From Kibdelosporangium philippinense (GTDB lineage: Bacteria > Actinomycetota > Actinomycetes > Mycobacteriales > Pseudonocardiaceae), in assembly GCF_021390435.2 (NCBI RefSeq), contig NZ_JAJVCN010000001.1, positions 744,001 through 808,000 on the forward strand: a stretch of DNA of 64,000 nucleotides. The letters run 5' to 3'. Positions 9,524 to 18,228 of the stretch are shown piece by piece. The first letter of the stretch is position 1, and each line of letters begins with the position of its first letter. A program made the translations under genes and the position numbers. The notes under the pieces were generated by a model. The model had not been told where the DNA came from and ran no database searches. It worked only from the letters and a program-made list of their open reading frames with translations.

Positions 9524-9557
9524 AAAAAAGCCCGGCCCCTGAAGTGGGACCGGGCTT
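9524..9557 (-). terminator. Rho-independent terminator after tRNA-Val(CAC)
   Basis: On the minus strand an 8-bp stem AAGCCCGG/CCGGGCTT with a 14-base loop is followed by a T run (A24-A29 on the plus strand). It lies just downstream of tRNA-Val(CAC) in its direction of transcription. Confidence 0.8.
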
Positions 9558-9565
9558 GGTTCGCG

Positions 9566-9637
9566 TGGGCAATACTGGGATCGAACCAGTGACCTCTCCG
9601 GTGTGAACGGAGCGCTCTCCCGCTGAGCTAATCACCC
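9566..9637 (-). tRNA. tRNA-Val (anticodon CAC)
   Basis: Cloverleaf reads cleanly on the minus strand: acceptor GGGTGAT with ATTGCCC, D arm TTAGCTCAGCGGGAGAGC, anticodon stem CTCCG with loop TTCACAC, and T arm ending GGTTCGATCCC. The 3' CCA is not encoded. Followed by a strong terminator. Confidence 0.93.
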
Positions 9638-9981
9638 TCTTGCCTAACAGAGAGAAAGCTTACAGCAGGCCGCGACCGGTTTGTAACCACCCCCCGTATC
9701 CCGGCTGACCTGGGGATGTTCGCCCGATGTGACAAGCGAGCCATAACGTCATGCAGAAGATTCACGCATTGGCGCTACCAAGTTCGGGACGAACCCAGCA
9801 GTATGTACGCGTAGGTCCATCAGGTGATTACAGGGCGGAGTCAATCGATCGCATAGTGTCGACCCAGGGGGCCCGAACGGGTGAAGATCGGCCGAAATGC
9901 TATCGACGGGCGGTGCTACGGCGTCACAGGACTGGGACTCAGTCGTTCCATGGCTGGGAAGGGAGTAGAAGGGTAGCGACG
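9638..9981. other. intergenic region between tRNA-Val(CAC) and the SsgB-like gene
   Basis: No coding region supported. The stretch must contain the divergent promoters for tRNA-Val(CAC) and the SsgB-like gene. I see no confident -35/-10 pair. Confidence 0.5.
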
Positions 9982-10407
9982 ATGCGCAACGATCACGTGA
10001 CGCTCCGCTCGACAGCGGTCTTTGACCTGCTTGCGCCGCGCACACCGGCCGTGCCGGTGAAGGTCGAGCTGCGCTATGACACCCGCGACCCGTATGCGGT
10101 CGTCGCGGCGTTCCGTACCGGCAGGGCAGGCTGGGTGGAATGGGTCTTCGCACGCGACCTTCTCGCCGACGGGCTGATCGCGGAGGCGGGAGACGGCGAC
10201 GTCCGAATCCGGCCAGCGGTGGACGACCCAGAGGTAGTGGTGATCGAACTCAGCTCGCCGTCCGGCCACGCGGTCTTCGAAGCCTCGGCACAAGAACTGG
10301 CGGACTTCCTCGACCGGACGTACGACGTAGTGGTGCCAGGAAACGAGCACACCTGGGTCAACGTCGACGAGGCGCTGACGCACTTGATCTCCAACGACCT
10401 GACCTGA
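9982..10407 (+). CDS. ssgB: SsgB-like sporulation/cell-division regulator
   Basis: 141-residue SsgA-like protein. These actinomycete-specific proteins act at the cell membrane; SsgB positions FtsZ for sporulation septation. The conserved core is evident: LRYDTRDPYAVVAAF, a WVEWVFARDLLADGL block with the family tryptophan/arginine pattern, GDVRIRP, and a C-terminal LSSPSGHAVFEA region. The start is ATG 9982, because readings further upstream have no family similarity. Stand-alone gene between tRNA genes, an ordinary core-chromosome setting. Which paralogue it is cannot be settled here, but the length and core match SsgB best. Confidence 0.88.
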   Translation: MRNDHVTLRSTAVFDLLAPRTPAVPVKVELRYDTRDPYAVVAAFRTGRAGWVEWVFARDLLADGLIAEAGDGDVRIRPAVDDPEVVVIELSSPSGHAVFEASAQELADFLDRTYDVVVPGNEHTWVNVDEALTHLISNDLT

Positions 10408-10511
10408 GCAAACATCGAAACCGACCCCCGGTTTGAAACCCGTTGAGCCGGTCGGATAAAGTTCTCCACGTACCACCGAGGCGGGCCGAAAAGTCCGCCA
10501 AGCTGGGGCAG

Positions 10512-10584
10512 GCGGACGTAGCGCAGCTGGTAGCGCATCACCTTGCCAAGGTGAGGGTTGCGGGTTCGAGTCCCGTCGTCCGCT
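10512..10584 (+). tRNA. tRNA-Gly (anticodon GCC)
   Basis: Acceptor GCGGACG pairs with CGTCCGC; anticodon stem CACCTTGCCAAGGTG displays GCC; T arm GCGGGTTCGAGTCCCGT. First of three tRNA genes in a tight plus-strand cluster. Confidence 0.95.
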
Positions 10585-10631
10585 CGGCGTCGGCCCCTCG
10601 GGTCGGACTCCTGGGCAATTGACAGGAAACT

Positions 10632-10703
10632 GGCGCAGTGGCCGAGTGGCTTAGGCAAGGGCCTGCAAAGCCCTGTACGCGGGTTCGATTCCCGCCTGCG
10701 CCT
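10632..10703 (+). tRNA. tRNA-Cys (anticodon GCA)
   Basis: Acceptor GGCGCAG pairs with CTGCGCC; anticodon arm GGGCCTGCAAAGCCC shows GCA; T arm GCGGGTTCGATTCCCGC. Second gene of the cluster. Confidence 0.94.
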
Positions 10704-10704
10704 C

Positions 10705-10776
<72 letters not shown>

Positions 10777-10795
10777 CCCGATAAGTGCAGTTCAG

Positions 10796-10836
10796 AGGCC
10801 TTGTTGACGTTCGTCGTTGGCAAGGCCTTTGGCTTT
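10796..10836 (+). terminator. Rho-independent terminator of the tRNA cluster
   Basis: Stem AGGCCTTG (10796-10803) with CAAGGCCT (10821-10828) around a 17-base loop that can itself pair, followed by TTGGCTTTT. It sits 20 bases after tRNA-Val(GAC). Confidence 0.65.
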
Positions 10837-11019
10837 TGACCGTCATTTGACCGTGGCTGTCGCCGTGACACGGACGGTTTCGGTCGTTGCGGAAGTCTGA
10901 GTTTCGGTGACTTCTGGTCGGTTTGGCCGTGTGGGGCGTCGTCGGGTCCTTGATCATCTGACCGTCTGTTGACCGTGATTCTCGCCTCAGGCTGTGGCGT
11001 GTCGAGCCTGGCGTGGTGG

Positions 11020-11438
11020 TCAGTCGGTTCGGAGGTGTCGGTGGTTACGGACACGTTCGAAGGCTTTGAGAGCGTGTTCGTCTGATGCGGCGAGGGTGTG
11101 CAGGTATCGCTCCGTGGCGCGCAGGCTGGAGTGTCCCAGTCGTTCGCGGACGGTTTGGATGTCTGCTCTGCCGGCCAGTAGCCACGAGGCGTGTGTGTGG
11201 CGCAGGTCGTGCATCCGGATTCGTCGGGTGATTCCGGCTGCGGTGAGCGCGGGTTTCCAGATGTGTTTGAGGTGCCAATTACGCGGTATGTGCCCGTCGG
11301 TGTCCAACGAGCGTCCGTGTGCGGGCCGGTCTTTGCCCTGAGCGCGGCGAGCCGATCGGTAGGGGGCGTACGCGCAGCGGCATGAGGCGCAGCGGCAGCC
11401 GTACGTTGAGTAGCAGGTCAGTGTGCCGTGTGGACGGT
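11020..11438 (-). pseudogene. tyrosine recombinase (phage/ICE integrase) remnant
   Basis: The C-terminal catalytic half of a site-specific integrase reads from about 11307 to 11020: HDLRHTHASWLL gives the HxxR box, LGHSSLRATERYLH the second histidine and the nucleophile tyrosine. The first catalytic arginine and most of the core-binding domain are absent. In the same frame, upstream (about 11430-11330), is a cysteine-rich N-terminal motif (HGTLTCYSTYGCRC then SCRCAYAPY) like those at the N-terminus of some actinophage integrases, so an internal deletion seems to have joined both ends. The left end of an IS3-family element follows at 11439. The gene points toward tRNA-Val(GAC), the usual layout for a tRNA-integrating element. 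Confidence 0.8.
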
Positions 11439-11504
11439 TGGGCCTGACCCGTTTTGACGGACATCTCTGATCAGGGGTGCGAACCCTTGGGAAGGATGTT
11501 CATC

Positions 11505-11816
11505 ATGGAGCCTGTGGGCAAGAAGAAGCGGCGGCCTCGGCGGGCGTTCACGCCGGAGTTCAAGGCCGAGATCGTCGAGTTGTGCCAGCGCGGGGATCGG
11601 TCGTTGGGGCAGGTCGCGCGGGATTTCGACCTGACCGAGACCGCGGTGCGGGGCTGGGTCAAGCAGGTCGAACTGGACGCCGGAACGCGCACTGACGGGT
11701 TGACCAGCGCGGAGCGCGACGAGTTGGCGGCGTTGCGGGCGGAAAACCGCCGACTGCGTGAGGACAACGAGATCCTCAAGCGCGCCACGATTTTCTTCGC
11801 CAAGGAGACCCGGTGA
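11505..11816 (+). CDS. IS3-family transposase OrfA (helix-turn-helix subunit)
   Basis: 103 residues. The HTH_Tnp_1 domain begins RRAFTPEFKAEIVELC and continues DFDLTETAVRGWVKQ; a leucine-zipper-like coiled coil follows (LAALRAENRRLREDNEILKR). ATG 11505 is chosen because GGGAAGG lies nine bases upstream; an ATG nine bases earlier abuts that site. It supplies the DNA-binding half of the transposase and, by frameshifting, an OrfAB fusion in related elements. Confidence 0.9.
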   Translation: MEPVGKKKRRPRRAFTPEFKAEIVELCQRGDRSLGQVARDFDLTETAVRGWVKQVELDAGTRTDGLTSAERDELAALRAENRRLREDNEILKRATIFFAKETR

Positions 11817-12709
11817 ACGTGTCCCCGTTCATCGAGGCGGAGAACATCAGCACCACCGGCAACGTCAAACGTGCGTGTGCGCTGCTTAAAGTCTCCCGTG
11901 CCGCCTACTATGCCCACCGCACCGGCCAACCATTCCAGCGGGCCCGCGACGATGCCGAGTTGACTGAGCGGATCACCGAGATCCACGCTGAGTCCAACGG
12001 CACCTACGGGGCACCTCGGGTGCGTGCTGAACTGGCTGCCAGCGGCCGAGGGCATTCACGCAAGCGAGTGGCTCGGTTGATGCGCGCGGCGGGACTCGTG
12101 GGCAAGACACCGAAACGGTGGCGGACCACCACCGTGCCGGATCCGGCCGCGGTCCTGCCCGACGATCTGATCCGCAGGGATTTCGCCTGTGCGGCAACGG
12201 ATCTCAACAGTCGCTGGTGCGGTGACATCACCTATATCCACACGGGGGAGGGCTGGTTGTATCTGGCCATGGTGATCGATATCGCCTCTCGGCGCGTGGT
12301 GGGCTGGGCCACCGCCGACCATCTGCGGACTGACCTGGTCGACCAGGCCTTGCGTGTCGCGATCACCCCACGTCGACCCGGGCCAGGCGTGATCTTTCAT
12401 GCCGATCGCGGCTGTCAGTACACCTCCGGTCAGTACGCCCGCCTCGCGCGCGATGCCGGAGTGCGGCTGTCGGTGGGCCGGAAAGGACAGTGCTGGGACA
12501 ACGCGGTCGCCGAGTCGTTCTTCGCCACCATCAAGACTGAACTGCTCGACCGGCAGGCCTGGCCGACGAAAGCGTTGGCGCACAAGGCAATCTTCGAATA
12601 TGTGGAAGGCTGGTACAACACCCGCCGGCGGCATTCCAGCCTCGGCTTCCTCAGCCCGGCCGCCTACGAAGCAGCCCAGCAAACCGCTACCGAGCTTGCG
12701 GTAGCCTGA
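11813..12709 (+). CDS. IS3-family transposase OrfB (DDE integrase-type)
   Basis: 298 residues. Contains HTH_21 (VKRACALLKVSRAAYYAHR) and the rve catalytic core: first aspartate in RWCGDITYI, second in IFHADRGCQYTS, glutamate in NAVAESFFATIKTEL, plus the terminal YNTRRRHSSLGFLSP signature. All three DDE residues are present, so the product looks functional. Its GTG overlaps the OrfA stop. Confidence 0.93.
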   Translation: MNVSPFIEAENISTTGNVKRACALLKVSRAAYYAHRTGQPFQRARDDAELTERITEIHAESNGTYGAPRVRAELAASGRGHSRKRVARLMRAAGLVGKTPKRWRTTTVPDPAAVLPDDLIRRDFACAATDLNSRWCGDITYIHTGEGWLYLAMVIDIASRRVVGWATADHLRTDLVDQALRVAITPRRPGPGVIFHADRGCQYTSGQYARLARDAGVRLSVGRKGQCWDNAVAESFFATIKTELLDRQAWPTKALAHKAIFEYVEGWYNTRRRHSSLGFLSPAAYEAAQQTATELAVA

Positions 12710-12749
12710 TCACATATCGACCTTGTCTGTCGAATCGGGTCAAGCCCAG

Positions 12750-13142
12750 AGACGCTCTGGCTGACGGTCGGGCGTGAGCCGAATGAGTTGTGGCTCACGA
12801 ACTACTATGAAGAAGGCACGCGGAGGCTCTCGCAGAGCATTGTCGATCGCGCTACGTCGAGCGACTTCCGGATCTCGGATCGCAGCCTCACCTACGATGC
12901 CACCGGCAACATCACCCGGATCGCGGACAAGTCCGACGTGCAATGCTTCGCGTACGACTATCTGCGGCGTTTGACACAAGGATTCACCCCGTCGACAGGA
13001 GATTGCTCCGCTGCACCGTCCGTTGCGGGCCTTGGTGGTACGGCGCCGTATTGGTCGGAGTTCGGCTATGACGCCATCGGAAACCGCACGTCCGAAGTCC
13101 AACATCGCGTCCAGGGCGACACGCGGCGTACCTACACGTATG
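12750..13142 (+). pseudogene. RHS/YD-repeat protein fragment
   Basis: About 130 residues of YD-repeat sequence, including LTYDATGNITRIADKS and FGYDAIGNRTSEVQHR, typical of RHS and polymorphic-toxin shell proteins. Both ends are lost: the IS3 element abuts the left, and near 13142 the frame passes into unrelated P450 sequence. No toxin or immunity domain remains. Confidence 0.75.
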
Positions 13143-13641
13143 GTCGCCCGAGGTGCGGGCGCACCTCGAGGAAGAGGCTGACCGGGTGTTCCACGGCGAC
13201 GTCGACTTGGCCGAACTTCGCGTCACCGAAGCGTTCGTACTGGAGAACCTGCGCCTGCACCATCCACTGTGGATGCTCATGCGGCGAGCAGTGCGCCCCG
13301 TCACGGTCGGCGGCGTACACCTGGAGGCGGGCACCGAGGTGATCTACAGCCCTGCCGCCATGCACCGTGACCCGGACATTTTCCCGGACCCACTGCGGAT
13401 CCGCCCGGAACGCTGGCTCGGCGCCGGGCCCACCCCCGAGATGCAGCGCGCGTTCGTGCCCTTCGGCCTCGGCCGGCGACAGTGCATGGGTGACGCGTTC
13501 GCGATGATCCAGATGAAGATCAGCGTCGCCGCCATCGCGGCGAATCGCCGGCTGAGCCTCCCCGCCGGGTTCCGCCCGAAGACCGTGACCACGAGCGTCG
13601 TGCGCCTCGCCGAGCTTCCGATGATCGTGGGTGCCCGGTGA
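13143..13641 (+). pseudogene. cytochrome P450, C-terminal fragment
   Basis: The last 160 or so residues of a P450: ENLRLHHPLW carries the K-helix ExxR motif, FPDPLRIRPERWL the PERF-like region, and PFGLGRRQCMG the heme-cysteine loop. The N-terminal 60 percent, including the oxygen-binding I helix, is missing; the fragment joins RHS sequence at the left. Its stop overlaps the GTG of the next SDR, so the two were once an operon. Confidence 0.8.
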
Positions 13642-14285
13642 CAGGACTGCTCACAGGCAAGGCAGTGCTCGTCACCGGTGCCGGCTCGGGTATCGGCCGC
13701 AGCGCCGCCGAGGTGCTGGCCGGGCACGGCGCCGATCTGGTGCTGGCCGACATCAACGGCGACACCTGCCACGAGACCGCGGAATCCGTCAGGCAATGCA
13801 GTGCTAGTGGTAGCCGACGTGTCCCGAGAAGACGATGCCGACGCGATGGTCGAGGCCGCGATCCGCGCCTACGGCCGACTCGATGGCGCGTTCAACAACG
13901 CCGGCATCGACGGCGCGTTCGAGTCGGTCGCCGAGTCCACTGTGGAGAATTGGGACCGCGTCACGGACGTCAACCTCAAGGGCGTCTGGCTGTGCCTGCG
14001 GGCGGAGATCCGCCGGATGCTCACCTCCGGCGGCGGGTCGGTCGTGAACACCTCGTCGACCGGCGACCTGGTCGGGATGGGTATCGGCTTGTCCGCCTAC
14101 GTGGCGGCCAAGCACGGCGTGGTGACCGAAGACCAGATCGCGGCGATGCAACCGATCAACCGGCCGGCCGACCCGGCCGAGATCGCCGAAGCCGTCGCCT
14201 GGCTGCTGTCCGACCGCGCGTCCTTCGCCACCGGCCAGGCCTGGGCGGTCGACGGCGGACTCGTCGCCAGTAGTCCCCGTCGACA
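13638..14285 (+). pseudogene. classical SDR oxidoreductase, frameshifted with internal deletion
   Basis: Begins with a Rossmann motif VLVTGAGSGIGRSAAEVL, shifts frame near 13795, and continues with FNNAGIDGAFESV, VVNTSSTGDLVG and SAYVAAKHGVV, the catalytic YxxxK. About 50 residues after the lysine are missing before a C-terminal RPADPAEIAEAVAWLLSD block. Both the frameshift and the deletion make it nonfunctional. Followed after about 90 bases by the intact FAD monooxygenase. Confidence 0.8.
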
Positions 14286-14372
14286 GTCCCCTTTTCGACG
14301 CCTAAACCGAACCGTGACCGCGTTGCCCGTTACGGTGGGATCGGCGCCGATCGACTCCAGGAGAGCACAACC

Positions 14373-15656
14373 ATGACCCCACTGCGGGTAGCAGTGGTGG
14401 GCGGCGGGATCGGCGGACTCACCGCTGCCCTCGCGCTACTGCGCCGCGGCCTCGACGTCCGCCTCTACGAGCAGGCCCCGGCCTTCACCGAAGTCGGCGC
14501 CGGCGTCGGCCTCACCCCGAACGGCCACCGCCTGCTCAACCGCCTCGGCCTGCGGCTGGGCCACTGCGGCACCCCCTTGCTCGACGGCCTGTTCTGCCAA
14601 GCCGACGGCACCACCATCACCAAACTGACCGTCGGCGAAGACGCCGCCAACCCCACCATCGGCCTGCACCGCGCCGACCTCATCGCGGCGCTCTCGGCCG
14701 AGCTACCCGGCGACGTGGTGCACACCGGCTACCGCTGTGTCGGCGTCACCGAGCACGACCACCACATCACCGCGCACTTCGCGCATGGCCCCAGCGTGGC
14801 CGCCGACGTGATCATCGCCGCCGACGGCATCCACTCATCCCTCCAGCGATTCGTCACCACCCCGACGCCGCCGGTCTTCTCCGGCAGCGTCGCCTACCGC
14901 GGCGTCATTTCCAGCGAGCGGGTACCGCAGTGGCCCCGCAACGCCACCCGCAACTGGCTGGGCGCTCACAAGCACTTCCTGGTCTATCCGATCCGTGCCG
15001 GCCACCTGCTGAACTACGTCGCCTTCGTCCCGGCCGGCGACCACTCACGGGATTCCACATGTGTCCTGGGCGTTCGTTCACGCGAATCCCGACACGCCCC
15101 CGCCGCTCGTCCTCACGAGTCATGGTCCGCCCCCGGCAACCCGTCCACCCTCCGCAGAGAATTCGCCGGCTGGGACCCCCTGGTCTCGGCCGTACTCGCT
15201 CAGGTCGACACCACGTTCCGCTGGGGCCTCTACGACCGCACCCCCTTGTCCCACTGGACCTCCGGCCACCTCACCCTTCTCGGCGACGCCGCCCACCCCA
15301 TGCTTCCCCACTTGGGTCAAGGCGCCAACCAGTCCATTGAGGACGCCTACACCCTCGCCCTCCTCCTGGCCGACGCGACCCGAGCAGACATCCCCGCCGC
15401 ACTCGCGTTCTACGAGTCGCTACGCCGCCCCCGCACCACACGCGTCCAACACCACTCCCGCGTGGCTGGCGCCCTCTATGACGCCACCGACCCCGTCTCG
15501 ACGCGCAACACCCAACTACGCAACCACTCCGACACTCTCTCCTGGCTCCACAACTACGACGCCGAAGCCGAAGCACTCGCGGCATTGGAAGTGCCACGTG
15601 CTCTCAGGCATGTCCCTGCGCCGCACCGCCCCTCTAGGAGACGTTTCGGGCAGTAG
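14373..15656 (+). CDS. FAD-dependent aromatic monooxygenase (salicylate hydroxylase-like)
   Basis: 427-residue group A flavoprotein monooxygenase. The N-terminal FAD dinucleotide motif is VVGGGIGGLTAALAL (residues 7-21), the DG motif lies in IIAADGIHSSLQ, and GDAAHPMLPHLGQGANQSIE gives the C-terminal FAD-ribityl motif. AGGAGAG stands nine bases before the ATG. Such enzymes hydroxylate aromatic rings using NAD(P)H. The segment around residues 228-256 is less like the family and may be an insertion. It is the only intact enzyme in the decayed P450-SDR stretch, so its partners are gone. Confidence 0.85.
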   Translation: MTPLRVAVVGGGIGGLTAALALLRRGLDVRLYEQAPAFTEVGAGVGLTPNGHRLLNRLGLRLGHCGTPLLDGLFCQADGTTITKLTVGEDAANPTIGLHRADLIAALSAELPGDVVHTGYRCVGVTEHDHHITAHFAHGPSVAADVIIAADGIHSSLQRFVTTPTPPVFSGSVAYRGVISSERVPQWPRNATRNWLGAHKHFLVYPIRAGHLLNYVAFVPAGDHSRDSTCVLGVRSRESRHAPAARPHESWSAPGNPSTLRREFAGWDPLVSAVLAQVDTTFRWGLYDRTPLSHWTSGHLTLLGDAAHPMLPHLGQGANQSIEDAYTLALLLADATRADIPAALAFYESLRRPRTTRVQHHSRVAGALYDATDPVSTRNTQLRNHSDTLSWLHNYDAEAEALAALEVPRALRHVPAPHRPSRRRFGQ

Positions 15657-16450
15657 TGTTGACGCCCTGATGCCGGCGAGGTCGTGCGAGGGCTCGGTGG
15701 ACATGACCGGAAGCTGTGGGGCCGTCATGGCACAGTGGAACGGACTGCGAGGAGGTGCTTGTGACCGTCGATCACATTCAACTCCGCGAGATCTGCTGGC
15801 GGACGCCGCGCTAGTCCGGCGTCGTCCTGCACGCGAACAGGCCATGACGGTTTGGCCTGTACAGGCCGTGATGTCGTGTGCCCCGGACCTTCGCCGACAT
15901 ACGGCATGTGCGAGTTCGTTCAGGCCTGGAACAGGACCTCGACCGTGCTCAGGCAGAGCGGAGGTTCATAGCCGACGACCTCCGACCTCGATGCACAGCC
16001 GGCGCATTCACGCGGTGGCGAACCGGATCACCTACGTCGCCTCCGCCCGAGCCACTGCGACCGCCGGGGCCCCAGGCGCCGCGGCGGATCGCGAATTCGA
16101 TCGGCCCGTGCCAAGCACGTCGGTCACACCCCGGTGTTCGAGGCTTCATCGGGTTCGAGCAGCCCGGAGTCGTGTCGAGGTCGTCGCTCACCGCGGGGCT
16201 CCTGCCGAGAGAGGCACACGCACCGACTGTGTCCCACGCAAGTCCAGCCGTGCATCGGTTGGAGTGCGAACGAGGCGAGCGAGGACCGACGTGCATTTGC
16301 GACAGCGAGATGTCGTAGATGCGGTCGCCGTCTGACATCGTGCTCCGCTTGCTCCGAAACGTTCGTTCAGTCCGGATGGTGTCGGGGTTCTGTCCTTGAG
16401 CCAGGAGGAGTTCGGAACCCGTCTCGACGAACCTGGTTGGGCCACAGATG
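15657..16450. other. decayed non-coding stretch
   Basis: No intact gene. At about 15761, after GAGGAGG, a GTG start gives TVDHIQLREI before a stop at 15813, resembling the first residues of enolase-superfamily (muconate cycloisomerase/racemase) proteins; nothing of the rest follows. The remainder shows no recognisable domain on either strand. Confidence 0.4.
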
Positions 16451-16690
16451 TTAGGTGCGTGCGTCCATTCCGGACGGACGTGCCACGGCGAGGTCGTCCG
16501 ATCCGATCCGACCCGCCGGGCGGTTGGTGCCGAACGCTTTCCGGCTGAACAGAATCGTGACGTCAAAACTGGGACGAGATTGCAGCTCGGCGTCGTAGTA
16601 GATGTCGGCCGGGGTGCGTATGGAGTAGAGAAGAGTGAACGGTGGCGGGTCGGTGACGCGCGCCCGTTGCCGGACCATGGCCATGATCGG
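16451..16690 (-). pseudogene. ferredoxin/flavin reductase-type oxidoreductase fragment
   Basis: About 75 residues matching the NAD-binding part of FNR-type (phthalate dioxygenase reductase-like) proteins: PFTLLYSIRTPADIYYDAEL followed by VTILFSRKA and AGRIGSDDLA. Neither the flavin-binding barrel nor a [2Fe-2S] domain is present. A fragment opposite the esterase remnant. Confidence 0.5.
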
Positions 16691-16974
16691 AACGATGCCT
16701 GAGCACGGCCGACGTGCCGATCTACGCTGCCCCGGCCCGAGCCACCGACCTCAAAGGCCTTCCACCCGCATATATCTCGGTCAAGGAGTTCGACCCTTTG
16801 CGTGACGAAGCCATTGCCTACGCGCAGGGCCTTTTCGCCGCCCACGTGCCAACGGAGTTGCACCTCTTCCCCGGCACTCTCCATGATTCCGGCTTGATCC
16901 GCACCGCGCGAATCACCCGTCGGGAGGTCGCGGAGGCTCACGCGGTACTGGCGCGTGCGTTGGGCGTGGACTGA
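16690..16974 (+). pseudogene. alpha/beta-hydrolase (HSL-type esterase) C-terminal fragment
   Basis: About 90 residues from the end of a hormone-sensitive-lipase-type esterase: LPPAYISVKEFDPLRDEA carries the catalytic aspartate and LHLFPGTLHDS the catalytic histidine region. The nucleophile elbow GDSAG and the N-terminal half are absent. Confidence 0.7.
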
Positions 16975-16997
16975 ATAATGTCCTTTGTGGACATTGT

Positions 16998-17880
16998 TTA
17001 GCGAACGTGCTTACTTTGCGGCTCGGTGTGCTCGGTAGGTGCCTCGGCGGGCTTGGCGACGTTGCGCAGCAACACCTTCACCGCGATGGCCGCCGCGATC
17101 GCCACTGTCGCGCTGATGGCGCCAACCACGTTGAATCCGGTGACGAACGCGTCTCTGGCCACTGCCAGGTCGGTGACCAGCAACACAGGGGGGTGTCATT
17201 CCCGCGGACATGGCCACCATCGCGGCCACCAGTTCCCAGTGGCTCGCTCCGGGACCAACCAGGGCGAGCTGGATGTATCCCACGGCCGCGAGGACCAGGG
17301 TGCCCGCCAACAACCAGTCGCGCCGCACTTTCGCCGCGATGGCCGGGGCGATCATGGCGACCGCCGCGAAGACGATGGTGCCGGGCAGCAGCCGAAGCCC
17401 AGCCTGAGCGGTGTCTCACCGAGCACCAACTGGAAGAACTGGGGCAGCAGGAACAATATGCCGCGGATCGCGAACTGGCCGAGCAGCAATGCACCCAGCG
17501 ACACGCTGAACGATCGGTTGCGGAACAGCCACAAATCCAGCAGCGGGCTCTCCAACCGGTACTGCCTGCGGACGAACAGTACGGTGAGGCCGGCTCCGGC
17601 CACGATGCTGATCAATATCGCGACGGATGGGCCGTAACTGGCCAGTTCCTTGAAGCCGTAGGTGATCGGCAGGATGGACACCAGCGAAAGGCCCCACGCT
17701 GGGCAGGTCGAGCTTGCCTGGCTGGGTTTCCTCGTCCCCGGCCAGCAGCATCGGCGCGACCAGCAGGACCAGCACTATCACCGGGACGGCGATGACGAAC
17801 ACCGCGCCCCACCAGAAGCGTTCGCTGCTTACCTTCCAGTAGCCGACGCTAGACATTGTTTCCAAGTGGGACCGGCTCGG
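16998..17880 (-). pseudogene. MFS drug-efflux transporter (DHA2 type), multiply frameshifted
   Basis: Read from about 17880 down to 16998, pieces in at least three frames line up as the C-terminal half of a 14-segment drug:proton antiporter: FWWGAVFVIAVPVIVLVLL, LVAILIS-like segments, RSFSVSLGALLLGQFAIRGI, a WLLAGTLVLAAVGYIQ stretch and a last membrane helix ending VKVLLRNVAKP. The N-terminal half is gone, replaced by a transposase fragment. Nonfunctional. Confidence 0.7.
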
Positions 17881-18056
17881 CGTGGAGCGGGACCAATGCC
17901 GGCTGAGTTGAGGATCTCCCACACCGTCGACGCCGCGATCTGATGTCCGAGTCCGGCTGGATCCTCCGATGTCCCCAACGCGGGTTCTCGTGGACCAGGT
18001 GGAGGACGAGCAATGCAGCGGCGCACTTGCACCATTCGATGATCACCGGGCATCAT
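17829..18056 (-). pseudogene. integrase-core transposase fragment
   Basis: Two frames together give VHENPRWGHRRI and HQIAASTVWEILNSAGIGPAP, the linker before the rve catalytic domain of IS3/IS481-like transposases. The DDE core is absent. A fragment of the same type occurs at 50290-50610. Confidence 0.6.
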
Positions 18057-18091
18057 TGCGTCATGCCGCAGTGCGCTCCGCGATTTAGCCG

Positions 18092-18210
18092 CCCCCGAGG
18101 TTCTCGGGGGTAGCGCGCGCAGCCTGGGTCAGCCCCCACAGCCGCCTCCCCACCGCCTCGGGGGGAAGCGACAGGAATCGCCTCCGGCTCCGCGCCCGCG
18201 GAAGTCGCTT
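18092..18210 (+). promoter_or_regulatory. structured leader upstream of pheS
   Basis: Two inverted repeats lie in the short gap before pheS: an 8-bp GC-rich stem with a 3-base loop (CCCCCGAG 18092-18099 with CTCGGGGG 18103-18110) and a 7-bp pair AAGCGAC/GTCGCTT (18166-18172 with 18204-18210). Neither is followed by a T run, so they are not ordinary terminators. They may control pheS expression or mark the end of the upstream debris. No T-box motif was seen. Confidence 0.3.
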
Positions 18211-18228
18211 AGACGATGGGGAACCCTT

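Larger units (their letters stand above)
11439..12748 (+). mobile_element. IS3-family insertion sequence (copy 1)
   Basis: 1310 bp with 25-bp imperfect terminal inverted repeats: the left end begins TGGGCCTGACCCG, the right end (reverse complement from 12748) TGGGCTTGACCCG, 20 of 25 bases matching. It carries the usual two genes, an HTH orfA and a DDE orfB, with a GTGA overlap. No target-site duplication is obvious (GGT versus GAG). It lies between the integrase remnant and an RHS fragment. Confidence 0.9.

Noticed and set aside
18092-18228. A T-box or peptide attenuator controlling pheST
   Set aside because: No T-box sequence, no Phe-rich leader peptide and no terminator T run could be found in the short leader.
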